From positions 127,720,640 through 127,784,639 of the forward strand of contig NC_081410.1 of assembly GCF_030272615.1 (NCBI RefSeq): a stretch of DNA of 64,000 bases, written 5' to 3'. A program made the position numbers and the translations under genes. Below the pieces are notes generated by a model. It did not search any database, was not told where the DNA came from, and saw only the letters and a program-made list of their open reading frames with translations. How positions within the stretch are numbered: the first letter of the stretch is position 1; each line of letters opens with the position of its first letter. This stretch comes from Cryptomeria japonica (taxonomy: Eukaryota; Streptophyta; Pinopsida; Cupressales; Cupressaceae). Below, in pieces: positions 25,244 to 36,537 of this stretch.

Positions 25244-25417
25244 ACACCATATGACCCCTTGGGACACTATATAGTGCTATGGGTCGTGTGTTGTCCTAAG
25301 GGGTCATAGGACACCTAAGGGGTCATATAGTGTCCTATGACCCCTTAGGACAACACACGACCCCTTAGGACAACACACGACCCATAGCACTATATAGTGT
25401 CCCAAGGGGTCATATGG
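25244..25417. repeat. Long inverted repeat (hairpin) at the right edge of the satellite
   Basis: The left arm, about 25,244-25,311, contains CACTATATAGTGCTATGGG and GTCGTGTGTTGTCCTAAGG. The right arm, about 25,333-25,417, contains their reverse complements in mirrored order. The arms match for roughly 65-70 bp with few mismatches. The right arm has one extra 20-bp copy (CCTTAGGACAACACACGACC), and the loop is about 20 bp. Confidence 0.85.
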
Positions 25418-25437
25418 TTTCCTAAGGGGTCATGGGA

Positions 25438-25576
25438 TCCAATTTGGGAAGGAGATGTTGGAAAGAGATGGTGAATTGAGTCATGGATAAGGGGACCGAA
25501 TGTAGGAGACCATACATGCCAAAATAGGGTCTAACTGAGCAATAAATTGGATAGGGATGCAATTTATGATGCTACA
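25438..25576 (-). repeat. Truncated 3' LTR abutting the satellite
   Basis: Matches 31,161-31,299 over 139 bp with scattered substitutions. At its inner end (25,437) LTR sequence is replaced by the 20-bp-word satellite. Confidence 0.75.
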
Positions 25577-25590
25577 TTTTGCCTCCATTA
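25577..25590 (-). other. Polypurine tract before the minus-strand 3' LTR
   Basis: On the minus strand AATGGAGGCAAAA directly precedes TGTAGCATC. The same arrangement occurs at 36,537 (GGGGCAAAA then TGGAGACATC) and at 62,354 (ATGGGGGCTAAA then TGTAACATCC). Confidence 0.65.
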
Positions 25591-27922
25591 TAACAAGAGT
25601 ATGAGCCTACACACATATTCATGGTAAAGTAGAAGAAAGAGAGAAATATAGAGGCATTGGGAAAGCCTACAAAGAGATGAGACATCACTAAGTTCAAGTG
25701 AACACATCATCAAACCAAGTATCTTAACTCACACTACCATGTGAAAGAACACACAAAAACAAAAAATAAAGACAAAAACAAAAATAAAAAACACATAAAA
25801 GGGGTTGGGACTAAATGCTCCAAGTCATTGAAGAGACCTTGATAATCAAAATGTCTCACCCACTAATATCATACTCAAGCGATCCCCTGGAAAGAGAAAG
25901 AGCACACATCAAAGAAAAGACAAGACTCCATGGCTCAATAAACTAGCAAAGGTATGGTATGGGATCATAAAGGAGAGAAAGAAAGAGAGCATGGATTCCA
26001 CAGGCTAGCAAGCTACATTTTTCTAGGTGATCGATCAAAGAAGAGAGGAAGAGTATAAAATAGTCTAGCAAGCTATGCTATGATATTTTCACTCATCCCA
26101 AAATATCTTAGTGCAAAGAGAGAGTTTAATAGTCTAGAAAGTTGTTGCCATGCTAGTCAACTCATCTAAAAAATGTATTGCTGCAAAGGAAAGGTCAAAT
26201 AGTCTAGCAAGTTGTGTTATGCAATTGAACCCATAGTAAGGATAACCAAGAAAAGAATTATATCCAAGAGAATCCACAAAAATGGTGCAAAAAGGACAAC
26301 TAAGGATATCATTTCGTCGAAGGAAATCTACAACTTGAATTGGAAAAATGATAACCAAGCAAGACATTGCAAGGAAATCCACAATATAGTACATGAGGAG
26401 TCCACATATATGCCCCCTCCTTAAGATGGCAGTGTAAAGCTATGTTGACATCTTAATGAAAATAAGAACAAGGATACTAACCTTCAATCACCAAGAAAAT
26501 ATCATTAAACAAAAATATACATGCAACCCTAACCAAAGAGGAATAACTCTTATGAACCAAGGAAGAAATGATTCTGAGATATCTTGCAACAAGTGTAAAG
26601 GGGGTCCTTTTGAGGAGAAGGAGGAAGAGATATTTGCTTAAAGACATCTACTTCCAAGAGGGGATCTTGAAAAAAAATAGCATCATTGAAAAGGAAAAGA
26701 TTTGGAACAATAATTCACCTTCACCGTTATGAGGTAAAGGGATTCTTGATGAAGGATGACACACCTTTGGCCCTTAGTGAGGGTTTTTTTAACAATAGAC
26801 ATACATCATCAAGCAAAGAGGTTGTACCCAAGGATGCACACCTCTTGTCTAAGAGAGAATCCTTTAGCAAACAAATAATTCCACACAAGAAATGACATCA
26901 TATCATAAGTAAATACTACTCGACTAAGGAAAAGTGGATCCTTATAAAGGAGAAGAGATATAATATATAATCCTTGCCCCCCAAGCATAGAGATAGGGAG
27001 AATTATGATGAAGGATCACACATCCTCAAAGGAGAGATTATGTGTAAAAGATATACCATTTCAAGCAAGGAAAAAATCATAACCAAGGATCACATATGAA
27101 CTTGCTTGTGAGAAAGGATACCAAGTTATGAAAGATGCAACTCAACAAAGAAAAAATGAATCCATAGAAATAAGGAAGCGATAGAATCCCCGTCCCCCAA
27201 GCATGAAGGACGAGAAAAAAAGGGGATTACACATATTCACTAAGGGTATACTGTTCATAATAATAGGCACCAATGCAAACAAAGAACAAGTCCAACCAGT
27301 GGACATATATGTACTCACATGGAGGACTGCTTTATGTAAGAAAGGACCTCAAATTATGAAAAGTACAACTCAAAGGAAGAGGTTATCTTGGGAAAAGAGA
27401 GAAAATTTAAAAGGAAGACTATTATGTTTCTATCCAATTATGATTAGTATTGAAATGTATCACCAAAAATGAAAAATAGCCCGCGATGAAGGTAAACTAT
27501 CCATGTCACAGGGTAAGGAGCAACATAATAGGGTGAATGGAGTACCGAGGTGCTACCTCTTCACCAAAAAATACATCAAGATTAGTTGTAAGAGTAATAT
27601 AAGCTCTATCATATTAATCTTGAACAAAATATTTCAAAGCTTTACAATTTCCAAGAGAATAGGAGTAACTATGATGAAAGAGACAATGCACATCACCACC
27701 TTTATTCTTGCTACTATTGTTGTATTTTAAAGAGAAAATAACATTCTTATCATTTTTCAATATGTAAAAGATTCTTCTAGCTATATTTTCTTTATTATAA
27801 ATATAGATAGGTCTCAAGTCTCTTGAGGTATATGACAAGATATATTAGTAGAAGAGGAAGGATTGTCTTCTTGTGGTAAAAGAGCTAGTAAAGGAGGAGG
27901 ATTGATTAATGACGAAGCATTT
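25591..27922. other. Purine-rich 3' region of the minus-strand element
   Basis: The plus strand is A/G-rich, with recurring AGCATGAAGGACGAG and CCCCAAGCAT words near 26,980 and 27,200. Open frames here (26,134-27,730) are short, lysine-rich on the plus strand, and not supported as genes. It corresponds to the long untranslated region between the ORF and the 3' LTR. Confidence 0.5.
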
Positions 27923-28665
27923 TTAGAAGGACGATAGTTTTTTATATTTTGCTAAGTACTCCTTAAGCATTTGAACCTTACAAAGATCATCCATTTGAGT
28001 TGATGAATTGGAATATCCTATATCTTCCCTAGTATATTGTAGCGGTGGATCTATAGGAACCTTGATTCCTGGTTCATGTTTTCTAAATCCTTGTCCTCTA
28101 TAGCCTTGTTTTGAAATCATATCATAGCCAACTTCATAAAATGTTTGTAATTTTGAAGGACCTTCATAATTCATTTCTTTAAAATGTTTTGTGTAACCTG
28201 ATAAGGTGAAGGATTAAAGTGATGACTAGATGAAGAAGGAATATCCTAAGTAGGAATATTCTCATTTCTATCATCATTGTCCATGTCCTCTTTGGTAGAT
28301 TTGGAAGGAGGGTCATCTAAATCTTCATCTTTTCTTAATATTATGTTAGGAGATAGATCATGAATAAAGTGCATAACATCATCTTCTTTTAGGATATTTT
28401 GATAACGAAGATAAGATGTAGGTGAATAAGAAGGATCTAGAGTGATTAAAGTGGTTGAATCAATATGTTTAGTTTGTCTCTCTTGCATCAGGGTATCTTT
28501 GTAAGGAGAGGATCTTGGAGTATGGACTCTAGCCTCATTAATAAAAAATAACCTAGAGGAGGTACATGTGTTATTCATTTCAATGTCACCTCTAGGGTTA
28601 TCAATTTCTACAAAATCTCTTATCTGATCTACACATGCTATGCATTCTTGTAAGAATATCATCAT
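27923..28665 (-). pseudogene. Element-borne ORF ending in a G-patch-like domain
   Basis: An ATG at 28,665 opens 139 acidic codons to 28,246 (IRDFVEIDNPRGDIEMNN near the N-terminus, KDEDLDDPPSKSTKEDMDND near the end). After a stop and a frameshift, the frame at 28,174-27,923 contains a G-patch-like block, YDMISKQGYRGQGFRKHEPG, then IKVPIDPPLQY. This fits the family pattern (hydrophobic-x-x-x-G-[YW]-x-G-x-G-[LF]-[GR]-K-x-x-x-G-I-x-x-P-[IL]). G-patches bind RNA or activate DEAH helicases, and in plant gypsy elements they occur in pol between protease and RT. Here no RT follows. The exact role is unknown. Confidence 0.55.
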
Positions 28666-31160
28666 AAAACAACATGCAACGTGGATAAAAGCTTTGAGAA
28701 ATGATTTGCAATTGGGAAATATTTTTCAAATTCTAATGATTCCATATACAAGAGTACTATGAATGAAAAGAAGCAACATGAATAATAACTCTAATTGAAG
28801 TCTCAATCCGAGGTTTGGACATTCATTTGGTAAAGTCACTATTTCCATAGCTAGTGTTCATTTGATTGTCAACCTAGGGACGTAGTACTTGAAATGGGTG
28901 CACTATATATGCACTAAGTTCCTGCAACAACTATTCTGCATTACTGCAACAACTAACATTATGCGGAGAAAGGTAAACAAAAATGGAAACTATGGAAAGG
29001 CTACAGGAACATTTCTAAATAAATTCATAAAAGAAATGGTGGATAAATTCAATATGGATAAACAAAAATTACTCTATTCTGGCTTGGCTGCAGGAACAGT
29101 CAGTGGATCTGTTTCCAGTGGCTGCAGGAACAGTCAATGCAAGAACTTCTACAACAACTAAGGAAAGAAGACTAATTTTAACAAACACACAGGATCACTC
29201 ACCAAGTGGGCCCCCTTGGATGAGTGATACCAGGCTTCCAAAAAACAACTCTTAACAGATTAGAATAACATAACTTTATTCATTGCTTTCTAAAAGTGAT
29301 TACATAAGTTGAAGAAAAACTCAACAATGATTATAAAAAATCCTTTGCTCAATTCTTCTCCCTTCCAGCTAGCTTTTGAGAAGAAGAAGAGCTTATTATG
29401 AAAAAGAAATCAACTATAATAGACCACACAAATCACGCCCATAAGAAGAGGAGGATGATTGACCGATAAAGAAGATAACTGGAGCTATGCTGCAGGAAAC
29501 GTGGATCTAAACTGAACCACAATCTTTACATGTCATGGCGGTATTTGGAAATTCAATGCCCACTGAAGTTAGAAATTGGTAGTTTCACTTGACTGCTCCG
29601 CTTATGCCGTACCTTACGCTTGCTCAGCTCCTCTACAGTTTGATCTTCAGTTATCTCTTACGTATCCTTCCCTTCATCAGGCACGATAGGCAAACATCCA
29701 CTGCAACATCATTTATTACCTGCACTATAATAGAGATGACATACAAGGACATACATATGCATTTTATTTAATTAACACATCTATTAATTCACATATGATA
29801 TTACCCTAAATAATCCGTATGGCCACAGGAATAAATCACATGGCTGCAGGAATAAATGGTATGGCCGCAGGAATAGACTGGCAAAGATAAAACATGATTT
29901 AATAAGTTCAAGCTTAACATATGGAATACATATAGTCAACTTCCAATACATCACTACTATTATGAAAACCAAAAGATAACAAAAACTCAAGAGTTATGAG
30001 GATAAAAATATAGCAAAGTCTCAACTTATCAAAAGGAACTATTGTCTAAAACATGATTTTGATAAATGTAACTAAGAAGCAATGTAATCACATGTGAAAT
30101 GGTAAACCAATAAAAATAAGTGAATTCTCTTGTGAGCAATGCAAGACACCTAAATCAAATCTAAGAAGAAAAATCAAAATTAATGTGATGTAAGAAGTGT
30201 TAGGTTCACTAAAATGTAGGGTGGAGGAATAGGATTCCAAGTTTATGTATGCAAACAAGGAATCTTTTTCCATGCGCTACGCTACCATTGGAAGGAATAT
30301 TATCCACTAGGCTAGAGAAGACTCAAGTACAAAGTGGATCCGATAATCCTTTGTTGTAGGTTACTTGTAAATGACTATGCAATTGTAAATGAATGAAAAT
30401 AGGCTAAGATGAACAACTTTCGACATGCAAAGGGAGACAATAAATTGGTAGACCGATTTCGAAAAAGGAGACAACTAAGTAGACTAATACTGACCTATAT
30501 TACAAATTCAAGGCATAAATGAGAGGACTGGGTTGATCTAATCACCAAAGTCCTGACAGTTTTAGCTCCGATGAATTACAGATTGTAGCTCTCCTCTTAA
30601 TGAACATGCACATGGTTTCGTAGGTTCATCACTTGTTTTGCCTAGGTCAAACCCAAGTTTTGGAATCAACATTAAAATTGAATTGAATAGAACATGAAAG
30701 AAAATTGTTCTAATATATAATAGAGGCTCTAAGAATTGAAATGTCGTGTACCTTGATGATACAAATGCTTCCTTCAAGATGATCACAAATGTTGATGAAA
30801 TAGCACGACTCCACAAAATATCTAAAAGGACATCATAAAAGTCATGCTTGAATGAAGGTTGTTGAAGGTTGCCACAATGAAGAATATGGTGGGATGAAAT
30901 TCCTTTAATGCTTGAATGCTTTATCTCAAGTTTGCCTTATTGATTGATGTGGAATTACCCAAAATGAGGATGATACCTTTCTTATAAACCTCTCTCAAGA
31001 ATTTCGGGGTGTAAAACTCGTAGTAGGCCAAGATGGGAAAATATTTCCCGTTCAACCATTTTGAAGTGTTATGTGAATCAAATTTGGGGCCAAACATTGT
31101 GGACTCGGTCAAACTGATCAGCCCAGTCCCTCCAATGTGGCCCCAAATTGGGACCCGAGG
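28666..31160. other. Leader and 5' LTR region of the minus-strand element
   Basis: No supported gene. The motif GGCYGCAGGAA recurs (about 28,999 as a variant, 29,086, 29,120, 29,842, 29,863). The minus strand near 30,636-30,667 reads ATTCCAAAACTTGGGTTTGACCT. This is also found in the LTRs at 50,167 and 62,985, so it is likely LTR sequence. A minus-strand TTATAAGAAAGG near 30,985 is a possible TATA box. The LTR end could be near 29,215, but this is a guess. Confidence 0.4.
29818..29883. repeat. 21-bp tandem repeat, three copies
   Basis: ATGGC[CT][AG]CAGGAATAAAT starts at about 29,819, 29,840 and 29,861. It is an expansion of a motif that also occurs singly at 29.0-29.5 kb. Confidence 0.75.
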
Positions 31161-31299
31161 TCCAATTTGGGAATGAGATGTTAGAAAGAGATATTGAATT
31201 GAGCTATGGAGAAGAGGACCAGATGCAAGAGTCCATACATTTAAAAATGAGGCCTAGATAAGACATTAATTTAACAGGGATGCAACTTACAATGCTACA
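31161..31299 (-). repeat. 5' LTR start of the minus-strand element
   Basis: The minus strand begins TGTAGCATTGTAAGTTGCAT. It is the intact-context partner of the truncated copy at 25,438-25,576. Beyond it the LTR continues toward lower coordinates without satellite. Confidence 0.65.
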
Positions 31300-31485
31300 C
31301 TGAGCAATTTGTATTTATTGAATGAATACTAATTTTTTTGGTATGTTTGTGTGGTAAATATTCAAATATTTCTCAATATTAATTTATTCAATTAATTATG
31401 TGTCTTGAGAGGGATCCTTAGTCATTGATTCATCCATATTAAAGCAATTTACAAACTACATCCACATATTTTATAAATATTAAAG

Positions 31486-31640
31486 GAATTCTGAAACATG
31501 TGTATTTTTGGACTCTACCTCCCAAAGAGGACAATACCCCTAGGTGGTTATGTCCAAGTATCAAAGGAATTATAAAGTTTGTGTAGTTTTAAACTGCCTC
31601 CTGAAGAGGATAATACCTCTAGTTGGTCATGTCCAAGGTC
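31486..31640. repeat. Two-copy tandem repeat of about 77 bp
   Basis: The sequences around ACCTCCCAAAGAGGACAATACC and TGCCTCCTGAAGAGGATAATACC, with shared flanks (AAGGAATT before, GGT[TC]ATGTCCAAG after), form two adjacent diverged copies. Non-coding. Confidence 0.6.
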
Positions 31641-32060
31641 AAAGATAATGTCCCTATTGATCCAAGAGACTCAATTTATGTTGCACTACATTAGGAAGCC
31701 TTAGTCTTTTCTATCAAAATTATGTTATATTTCTAGAACCTATGTATAATTTTGAATGCATTCATTGTATATTCATACAACTAAGTACTATTAGTTTTTT
31801 CATTATTCATTTGTTTGAATTTCATGTGTTAGCTAGATCACTCCTATACTCTTAGATTTAATAAGTAAAAATTTAATATATTATAGTGCTATCCATTAAC
31901 TGATATAGATTTTTCTCCAATAGGAATTTTGCATTCTGTATGTGCCTAGAATATTTTCATACACATTTTAGAAATGGAAAGGGTCCTGACCAAGCATTAA
32001 GAAACTATCATTATTCAATCATTCAAACTAATCTTCTATAGGTATTTTGTTAAGTTTACC

Positions 32061-34763
32061 TTTTTTTTTTGAATAAAGGGGTAATTTTTTATTGAAAATT
32101 AGACACAAGAATTACAAAGAGAACTAGAGCCCCGAGGCCCCAAAAATGAACCACTAAACTAACCCCAGATCAGCCAGCTTCATAACTATCCATGTCCTCA
32201 ACAAAAATCTTCTGCAAGTCCTGACAATAATCTGAGGAGAGATGCTCCCAACCTTCAACTTTCCAATCACTACCATGTTCTGAGGTCCACTTAGCCAAAC
32301 AATCAGCTGCTCTATTCCATTCACGAGGAATGTGGATGAAAGGCACCTGCTCCATTAAAGAACTAATTTGAAGAATCTGTTGAACAATCCCTACCAACTG
32401 CCACTGAATCCCACTCACCTTCTGCTCAGTCAACAAGTTAACAACAATTTATGAATCCAATTCGCAAATAACCTTCCTTTGTCCCAACTCCCAAGCACAC
32501 TCTAGGGCATAGAGAATCGCAAATCCCTCCATAAAATTATTAGACTACCACCCTTTATGCACCGAAAAGAGGAAAACCACCTCCCCCATACTATTCCTAC
32601 CAACACCACCAACTCCAGCAGGGCCTGGGTTACCCCTAAAGGAGCCATCAGTGTTAATCTTGATAAACTCATCCTGAGGGGGTATCCACCTTCCCACCCT
32701 TTGAACCTTCTTCATAGCATGTCTACCTCTCCTGACACAAGCTGAGGTGGGAGACAACTCCTACAAACCAAACCTACTCACAATTTCTGCCTTGTCTCTA
32801 CCCAGAGGAAAATTCACCTCACATTTATCTTCCATCGTCTCCCGAATCATAACAATGATTTTATTCCACACTTGTTGAACTAACAATTTGACCTCACGAA
32901 AGATCCTCCTGTTCCTCTCGAGCTAGATCTACCACAGAATAAAAATGGGCCCAATATACTAGACAGTCTGGAGGAAGGAGGACAAGATAGGAGGTTTGCC
33001 CAAGCTGCTCCAAAACTCCACCAGAGAATCCACGTGAACACAAGGAAGCTTCCACACCCCTCACCAATAATGCCAATTAAGCAAAGAGAAGGGGCATCTG
33101 AAGAACAGGTGCGAGGAATCTTCCTCCCCATTACCACACAAAACACAAATAGAAGGCCCCAAGAATCCCCGCTTGCGGATATTGTCCCAAGTTAGGCATC
33201 TATTCAAAGCCAAAGTCCAAGCAAAGAAGTTACACTTCGGCCAAGAAAAAATATTCCACACCTGTTTCCACCAATGCACCTCTCTTCCCTCCAGTCTTCA
33301 GTTCAACAGTTCCCGGTATCCACTAGCCACAATAAAGACACCCTTAGGATTTGGAGACCAAGCAAGTCCATCCCTACCCTTGAGGGAACTATAGTATCTA
33401 CTCGCCAGAATGCCATGCAACTCAACACACTCTTCCTCCATCCCTGTAACCGACCACTCATTAGGAGCCTTCCACCGCTCCAAATCCAACCGCCCACACC
33501 TATAAATAGCCTTGAAGTCACTCACCCTTGACCACCCTACCTCCAAAAACCTATGGCACAGATTCCCAAGGTTAGGAAACTGATCAAAGATGGGGGGTAT
33601 CCATCCCAAAAGTCATTCCAAAAAAGGACCTCTTCCCCCCTCCTGCATATCCAAAAGAGTCCCTCCTTAATGAGAGAAGCCCCCCTCTTGAGAGTATACC
33701 AGATTGATGAGCCTTTTACCTTAAAGCAGATATCTAGGGATTTCCTCCATCGAGATCCTCTGCATATATTTGTTGGCCAAAATCCTAGCCCAGCCTCGAT
33801 CTTTCTCAACACACCACCTCCAGTACAATTTAGCTGCCAGAGCTTCCCCAAATAAAATAGAATGCCTTAAACCAAGCCCCCCGACTGATTCAGGCTGCAC
33901 ACTGAGTCCCAATTGACAAGACTCCATTAGGAAGAGGAAAGATTGTCCGCCCATAAGAATTACCTAGCCAGAGAGTCCAAACCCTTCAAGAACCACTTAG
34001 GAGCCACTTGTAGCATACATCGATAAATCGGAAGAGCCTGAACCACCGACTAAATCGGTTGAACCCTCCCAGCAAAGGATAACCATCTGTGAGTCTAGTG
34101 TTCAACCTTCATGCGAAATTTATCCAAGATACCCTGCCATGACTCCCTAGGAGGGTTACCGGGAGAAATACGAACACCCAAATAAGTCAAGGGCAGAGAG
34201 CCAACTCGAAATCTCAAGATAAGAGAAATCCTCCTTTGAATAGTTCAAGGAGTGTTGAAAAAGAGGATAGAAGATTTATCGTCATTGATCAACTGGCCCG
34301 AGGCCGCAAGATAAACATCCAAAACCTTATGCAGATTAGTAGCTTCTTTGATCTGAGCAAGTCCCATAAGGGTCGTGTCATCAACAAACTGCAAATGAGA
34401 TTGCGGCTGCAAGTCATTACCCCAACTCCAACCTTGAATAATACCCAAACCCACATTATGCTTAATCAGCCTCCCAAGACCCTCAACCAGAAGAATGAAT
34501 AAATAAGGGGAGAGGGGGTCCCCTTGGCGAAGACCCCTAGAAGCACCAAACAACTTTGTATGATCTCCATTGATTAGCATAGAGAAAGAGGTAGATGTAA
34601 CACAACTCATAACACATTGGATCCATTCATCAACAAAGCCAAAAGCCCTGAGGATCTTTTGGAGGAAGGACCACCAAACTCTATCGTAAGCCTTAGCCAT
34701 ATCTAGCTTGATAAACATAGCTTTTTCCTTGGAGGTTGCCATAGAATGAATGGTCTCCGTAGC
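32061..34763 (-). mobile_element. 5'-truncated LINE (2.7 kb) with poly-A tail and target duplication
   Basis: On the minus strand it runs from within the RT domain at 34,763 to a 10-base A tail (T run at 32,061-32,070 on the plus strand). A 14-bp target duplication flanks it. In order it carries RT, a zinc-binding RVT domain and RNase H, all in disrupted frames. The endonuclease and ORF1 are missing, as is typical of incomplete target-primed reverse transcription. It interrupts a minus-strand LTR, whose ATCATGCAAACTAATCTTC-type sequence is found on both sides. Confidence 0.9.
32170..34763 (-). pseudogene. LINE ORF2 relic: RT, zf-RVT and RNase H
   Basis: RT (34,742 down to 34,245) shows FIKLDMAKAYDRVWWSFL, then GLRQGDPLSPYLFI and the active-site motif FVDDTTLMG. 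The zf-RVT region (33,279-33,061) shows WKQVWNIFSWPKCNFFAWTL and CVLCGNGEEDSSHLFFRCPF, with its Cys/His ligands. RNase H N-terminus (about 32,660-32,560) has KINTDGSFRGNPGPAGVGG, and its C-terminal part (about 32,330-32,280) has HIPREWNRAADCLAKW. About ten stops and several frameshifts separate these blocks. It is inactive in this copy, since the endonuclease is absent and the frame is broken. Confidence 0.9.
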
Positions 34764-34777
34764 TTGTTAAGTTTATC

Positions 34778-36537
34778 TTGACCATTGTATCATGAATCTA
34801 ATATTTTATGGAAATTAGTCCTGAATCATGTAAACTAATCTTCTACTAGGGTTTGAGATATTAAATCATAATTCAATCATGTAAACTAATCATGAGATAT
34901 GATGTTTTATAGTTCAATCATGCAAGATAATCTTCTATGGGAACTAATCTTCAATCATGCAAACTAATCTTCTACTATGGTTTGGGATTAATGGACCAAA
35001 CTGGTGCTTATTAGGTTCATTCAAAGTTAACATTGCAAGTTTGGGTGAAGACACAGGGATAAAAAGATCTAACACACCATGATAGTGTGGTGGTTTGCTT
35101 CTTATGGTGTGCAATATCTTTTTCTCTTTGCAATCACTTCTTTTATAGGTCAAAAATGATAAAATAAATATCATTTCAGCCTTAAAAATCCTTTTGAAAA
35201 ATAATAAAAAATACCTTTAAGAGAAGGTAGGGTTTTCTCAAAGGTGTTTTTTAATTAAAAATAATATTAAACTAAAAATCTTCTTTTGAAGGTGATGTTT
35301 GAATCACCTTTAAACAAAGGTACTTGAAGAGGGGAAAATCTAATGCGTAATTGTTAGTGCATAAATAAAATCAAAACACAAACAAAGCATTCAAATGCAC
35401 AAATCAACCATTATACCTTAGTTCTTCACTTCTTCCTTGGATTGAGCTTGATGAAGTGGATGATGCACCCTAAGCTCCACTTAATTTGTTCCTATGCAGA
35501 TGGATTATGGATTGCTCTCCACTACACAAAAAAAAGGGATTGGATTCAAATGATGATTGTGGATGATATGGATTGGCTATGGTGATAATTTGGAATTATG
35601 AGGGTGTGATGGAGGATTTTCATCCTCAAATGGACAACAAGACAATATTCAAAAGGTGGATGATTTGTGAAGGGAGGAGACTCCAATTTATAGATTGGAG
35701 GAGGCCAAAATGGAGGGCCAAGATTGTTTCGGAATGAAGGGTTGAGATTGAAAGAAAGTGGGAGAGGATTGAAAGGACAAGGTGCGGGATTCAAGAGATT
35801 TTACATAAAGGCATTTTTTGTTTCCACACCTCACAAAGTACATGGGGAAGAGTTCCCCAAGTACACTGGGAAAAGAAAAAATATAAAATTCCTTGGAGGA
35901 AGAATTAAAAATTTCAAAATAAAAGATTGTGTGGGGAGACTAAATGAGAAAAGGAATTAAAAATTCTTTGGAAAGAGGTGGCATGGGGAGAGTCAAAGAA
36001 TTTGAGTTTCCTTGAAATAACCAAAGTGGGTGGCATTTGAGGTTGGAAGATGAGATGGGAAATCCATTTATGGCAAATAGTTGACTCATTCCTAATCAAG
36101 ATGATTAGGGATGTGCAAATGATTAAGGGGATGATTATGTGGCTTAATGAGGGATTATAGTGCAAGTGGGAAAGTCAGGAGGATGGGACATGAGGAGAAA
36201 GAATGAGTGGTGGAATATGAAATTAGGGGAAATGATGAGCATGATTAGGCTAGGGTTAATTAGGCTAGATGATAGGATTAGAAAAGGTGACTTGTAGGAA
36301 TCACATGCTTAGCTTAGGTAATTGAAGTTAATTATCTAATAGAGGTTTAAAAGAAATAATGATTGAAAAGACTTTAGAAGAATGTGGAATAATTAATTTT
36401 GATAAATTAATTATGAGGACTATAGTGATACAATTAATTAAATTTAAGAAGAAAGGGACCAACACAATTAAATTAATTAATTATGTGGCACGCTTAAATT
36501 AATTAAATATTGATTTAATTAATTTTAGATGTCTCCA
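34778..36537 (-). mobile_element. Minus-strand 3' LTR (interrupted by the LINE)
   Basis: On the minus strand a purine run (AAAGAGGGGCAAAA, 36,538-36,551 on the plus strand) is followed by TGGAGACATCTAAAATTAATT, a polypurine tract and LTR start. A TATA box (TATAAATT) lies at 35,686-35,693. The LTR contains many TAATTAAT words, like the gypsy LTR at 37.7-38.0 kb. It continues across the LINE insertion below 32,060. Its far end is not resolved but lies above 31,300. Internal open frames are short. Confidence 0.6.
35686..35693 (-). promoter_or_regulatory. TATA box in minus-strand LTR
   Basis: TATAAATT in the context CAATCTATAAATTGGAG on the minus strand, about 840 bp after the LTR start. Confidence 0.5.

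Larger units (their letters stand above)
20592..25434. repeat. 4.8-kb satellite made of a 20-bp word and its reverse complement
   Basis: The basic word is TAAGGGGTCATATGGTGTCC. The array switches every few copies to the exact reverse complement, GGACACCATATGACCCCTTA. The switch points are themselves palindromes: GACACCATATGGTGTC where reverse meets forward, and AAGGGGTCATA-GGACACCA-TATGACCCCTT where forward meets reverse. Common variants are CCCCTAACGACACC and CCCATAACGACACC. At this unit size about 240 words fit. Most copies differ by 1-3 changes. Every CATATG is an NdeI site. No open frame in it has coding character. It ends inside the LTR of the element to its right. Confidence 0.97.
25438..31299 (-). 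mobile_element. Minus-strand LTR element with a G-patch-like ORF and no visible polymerase
   Basis: The same 139-bp LTR start occurs twice on the minus strand, beginning at 31,299 (TGTAGCATTGTAAGTTG) and at 25,576 (TGTAGCATCATAAATTG). Directly upstream of the second copy on that strand is a purine-rich AATGGAGGCAAAA, a good polypurine tract. So 31,299 starts the 5' LTR and 25,576 the 3' LTR. The 3' LTR is recognisable for only 139 bp before satellite begins at 25,437. Between them lie a G-patch-like ORF relic (27,923-28,665) and a GC-skewed region. I see no protease, integrase or RT, so it appears non-autonomous. Confidence 0.6.
32047..34777. repeat. 14-bp target-site duplication of the LINE insertion
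   Basis: TTGTTAAGTTTACC (32,047-32,060) and TTGTTAAGTTTATC (34,764-34,777) match at 13 of 14 bases and lie exactly at the two ends of the LINE. Confidence 0.85.

Noticed and set aside
20592-25434. CRISPR array or rho-independent terminator cluster
   Set aside because: There are no unique spacers between repeats. Units are contiguous and switch orientation, and the context is a plant nuclear genome.
25434-25576. DNA transposon terminal inverted repeat at the satellite edge
   Set aside because: The 139-bp segment repeats directly (31,161-31,299), not inverted, and is preceded by a polypurine tract on the minus strand, so it is an LTR start.
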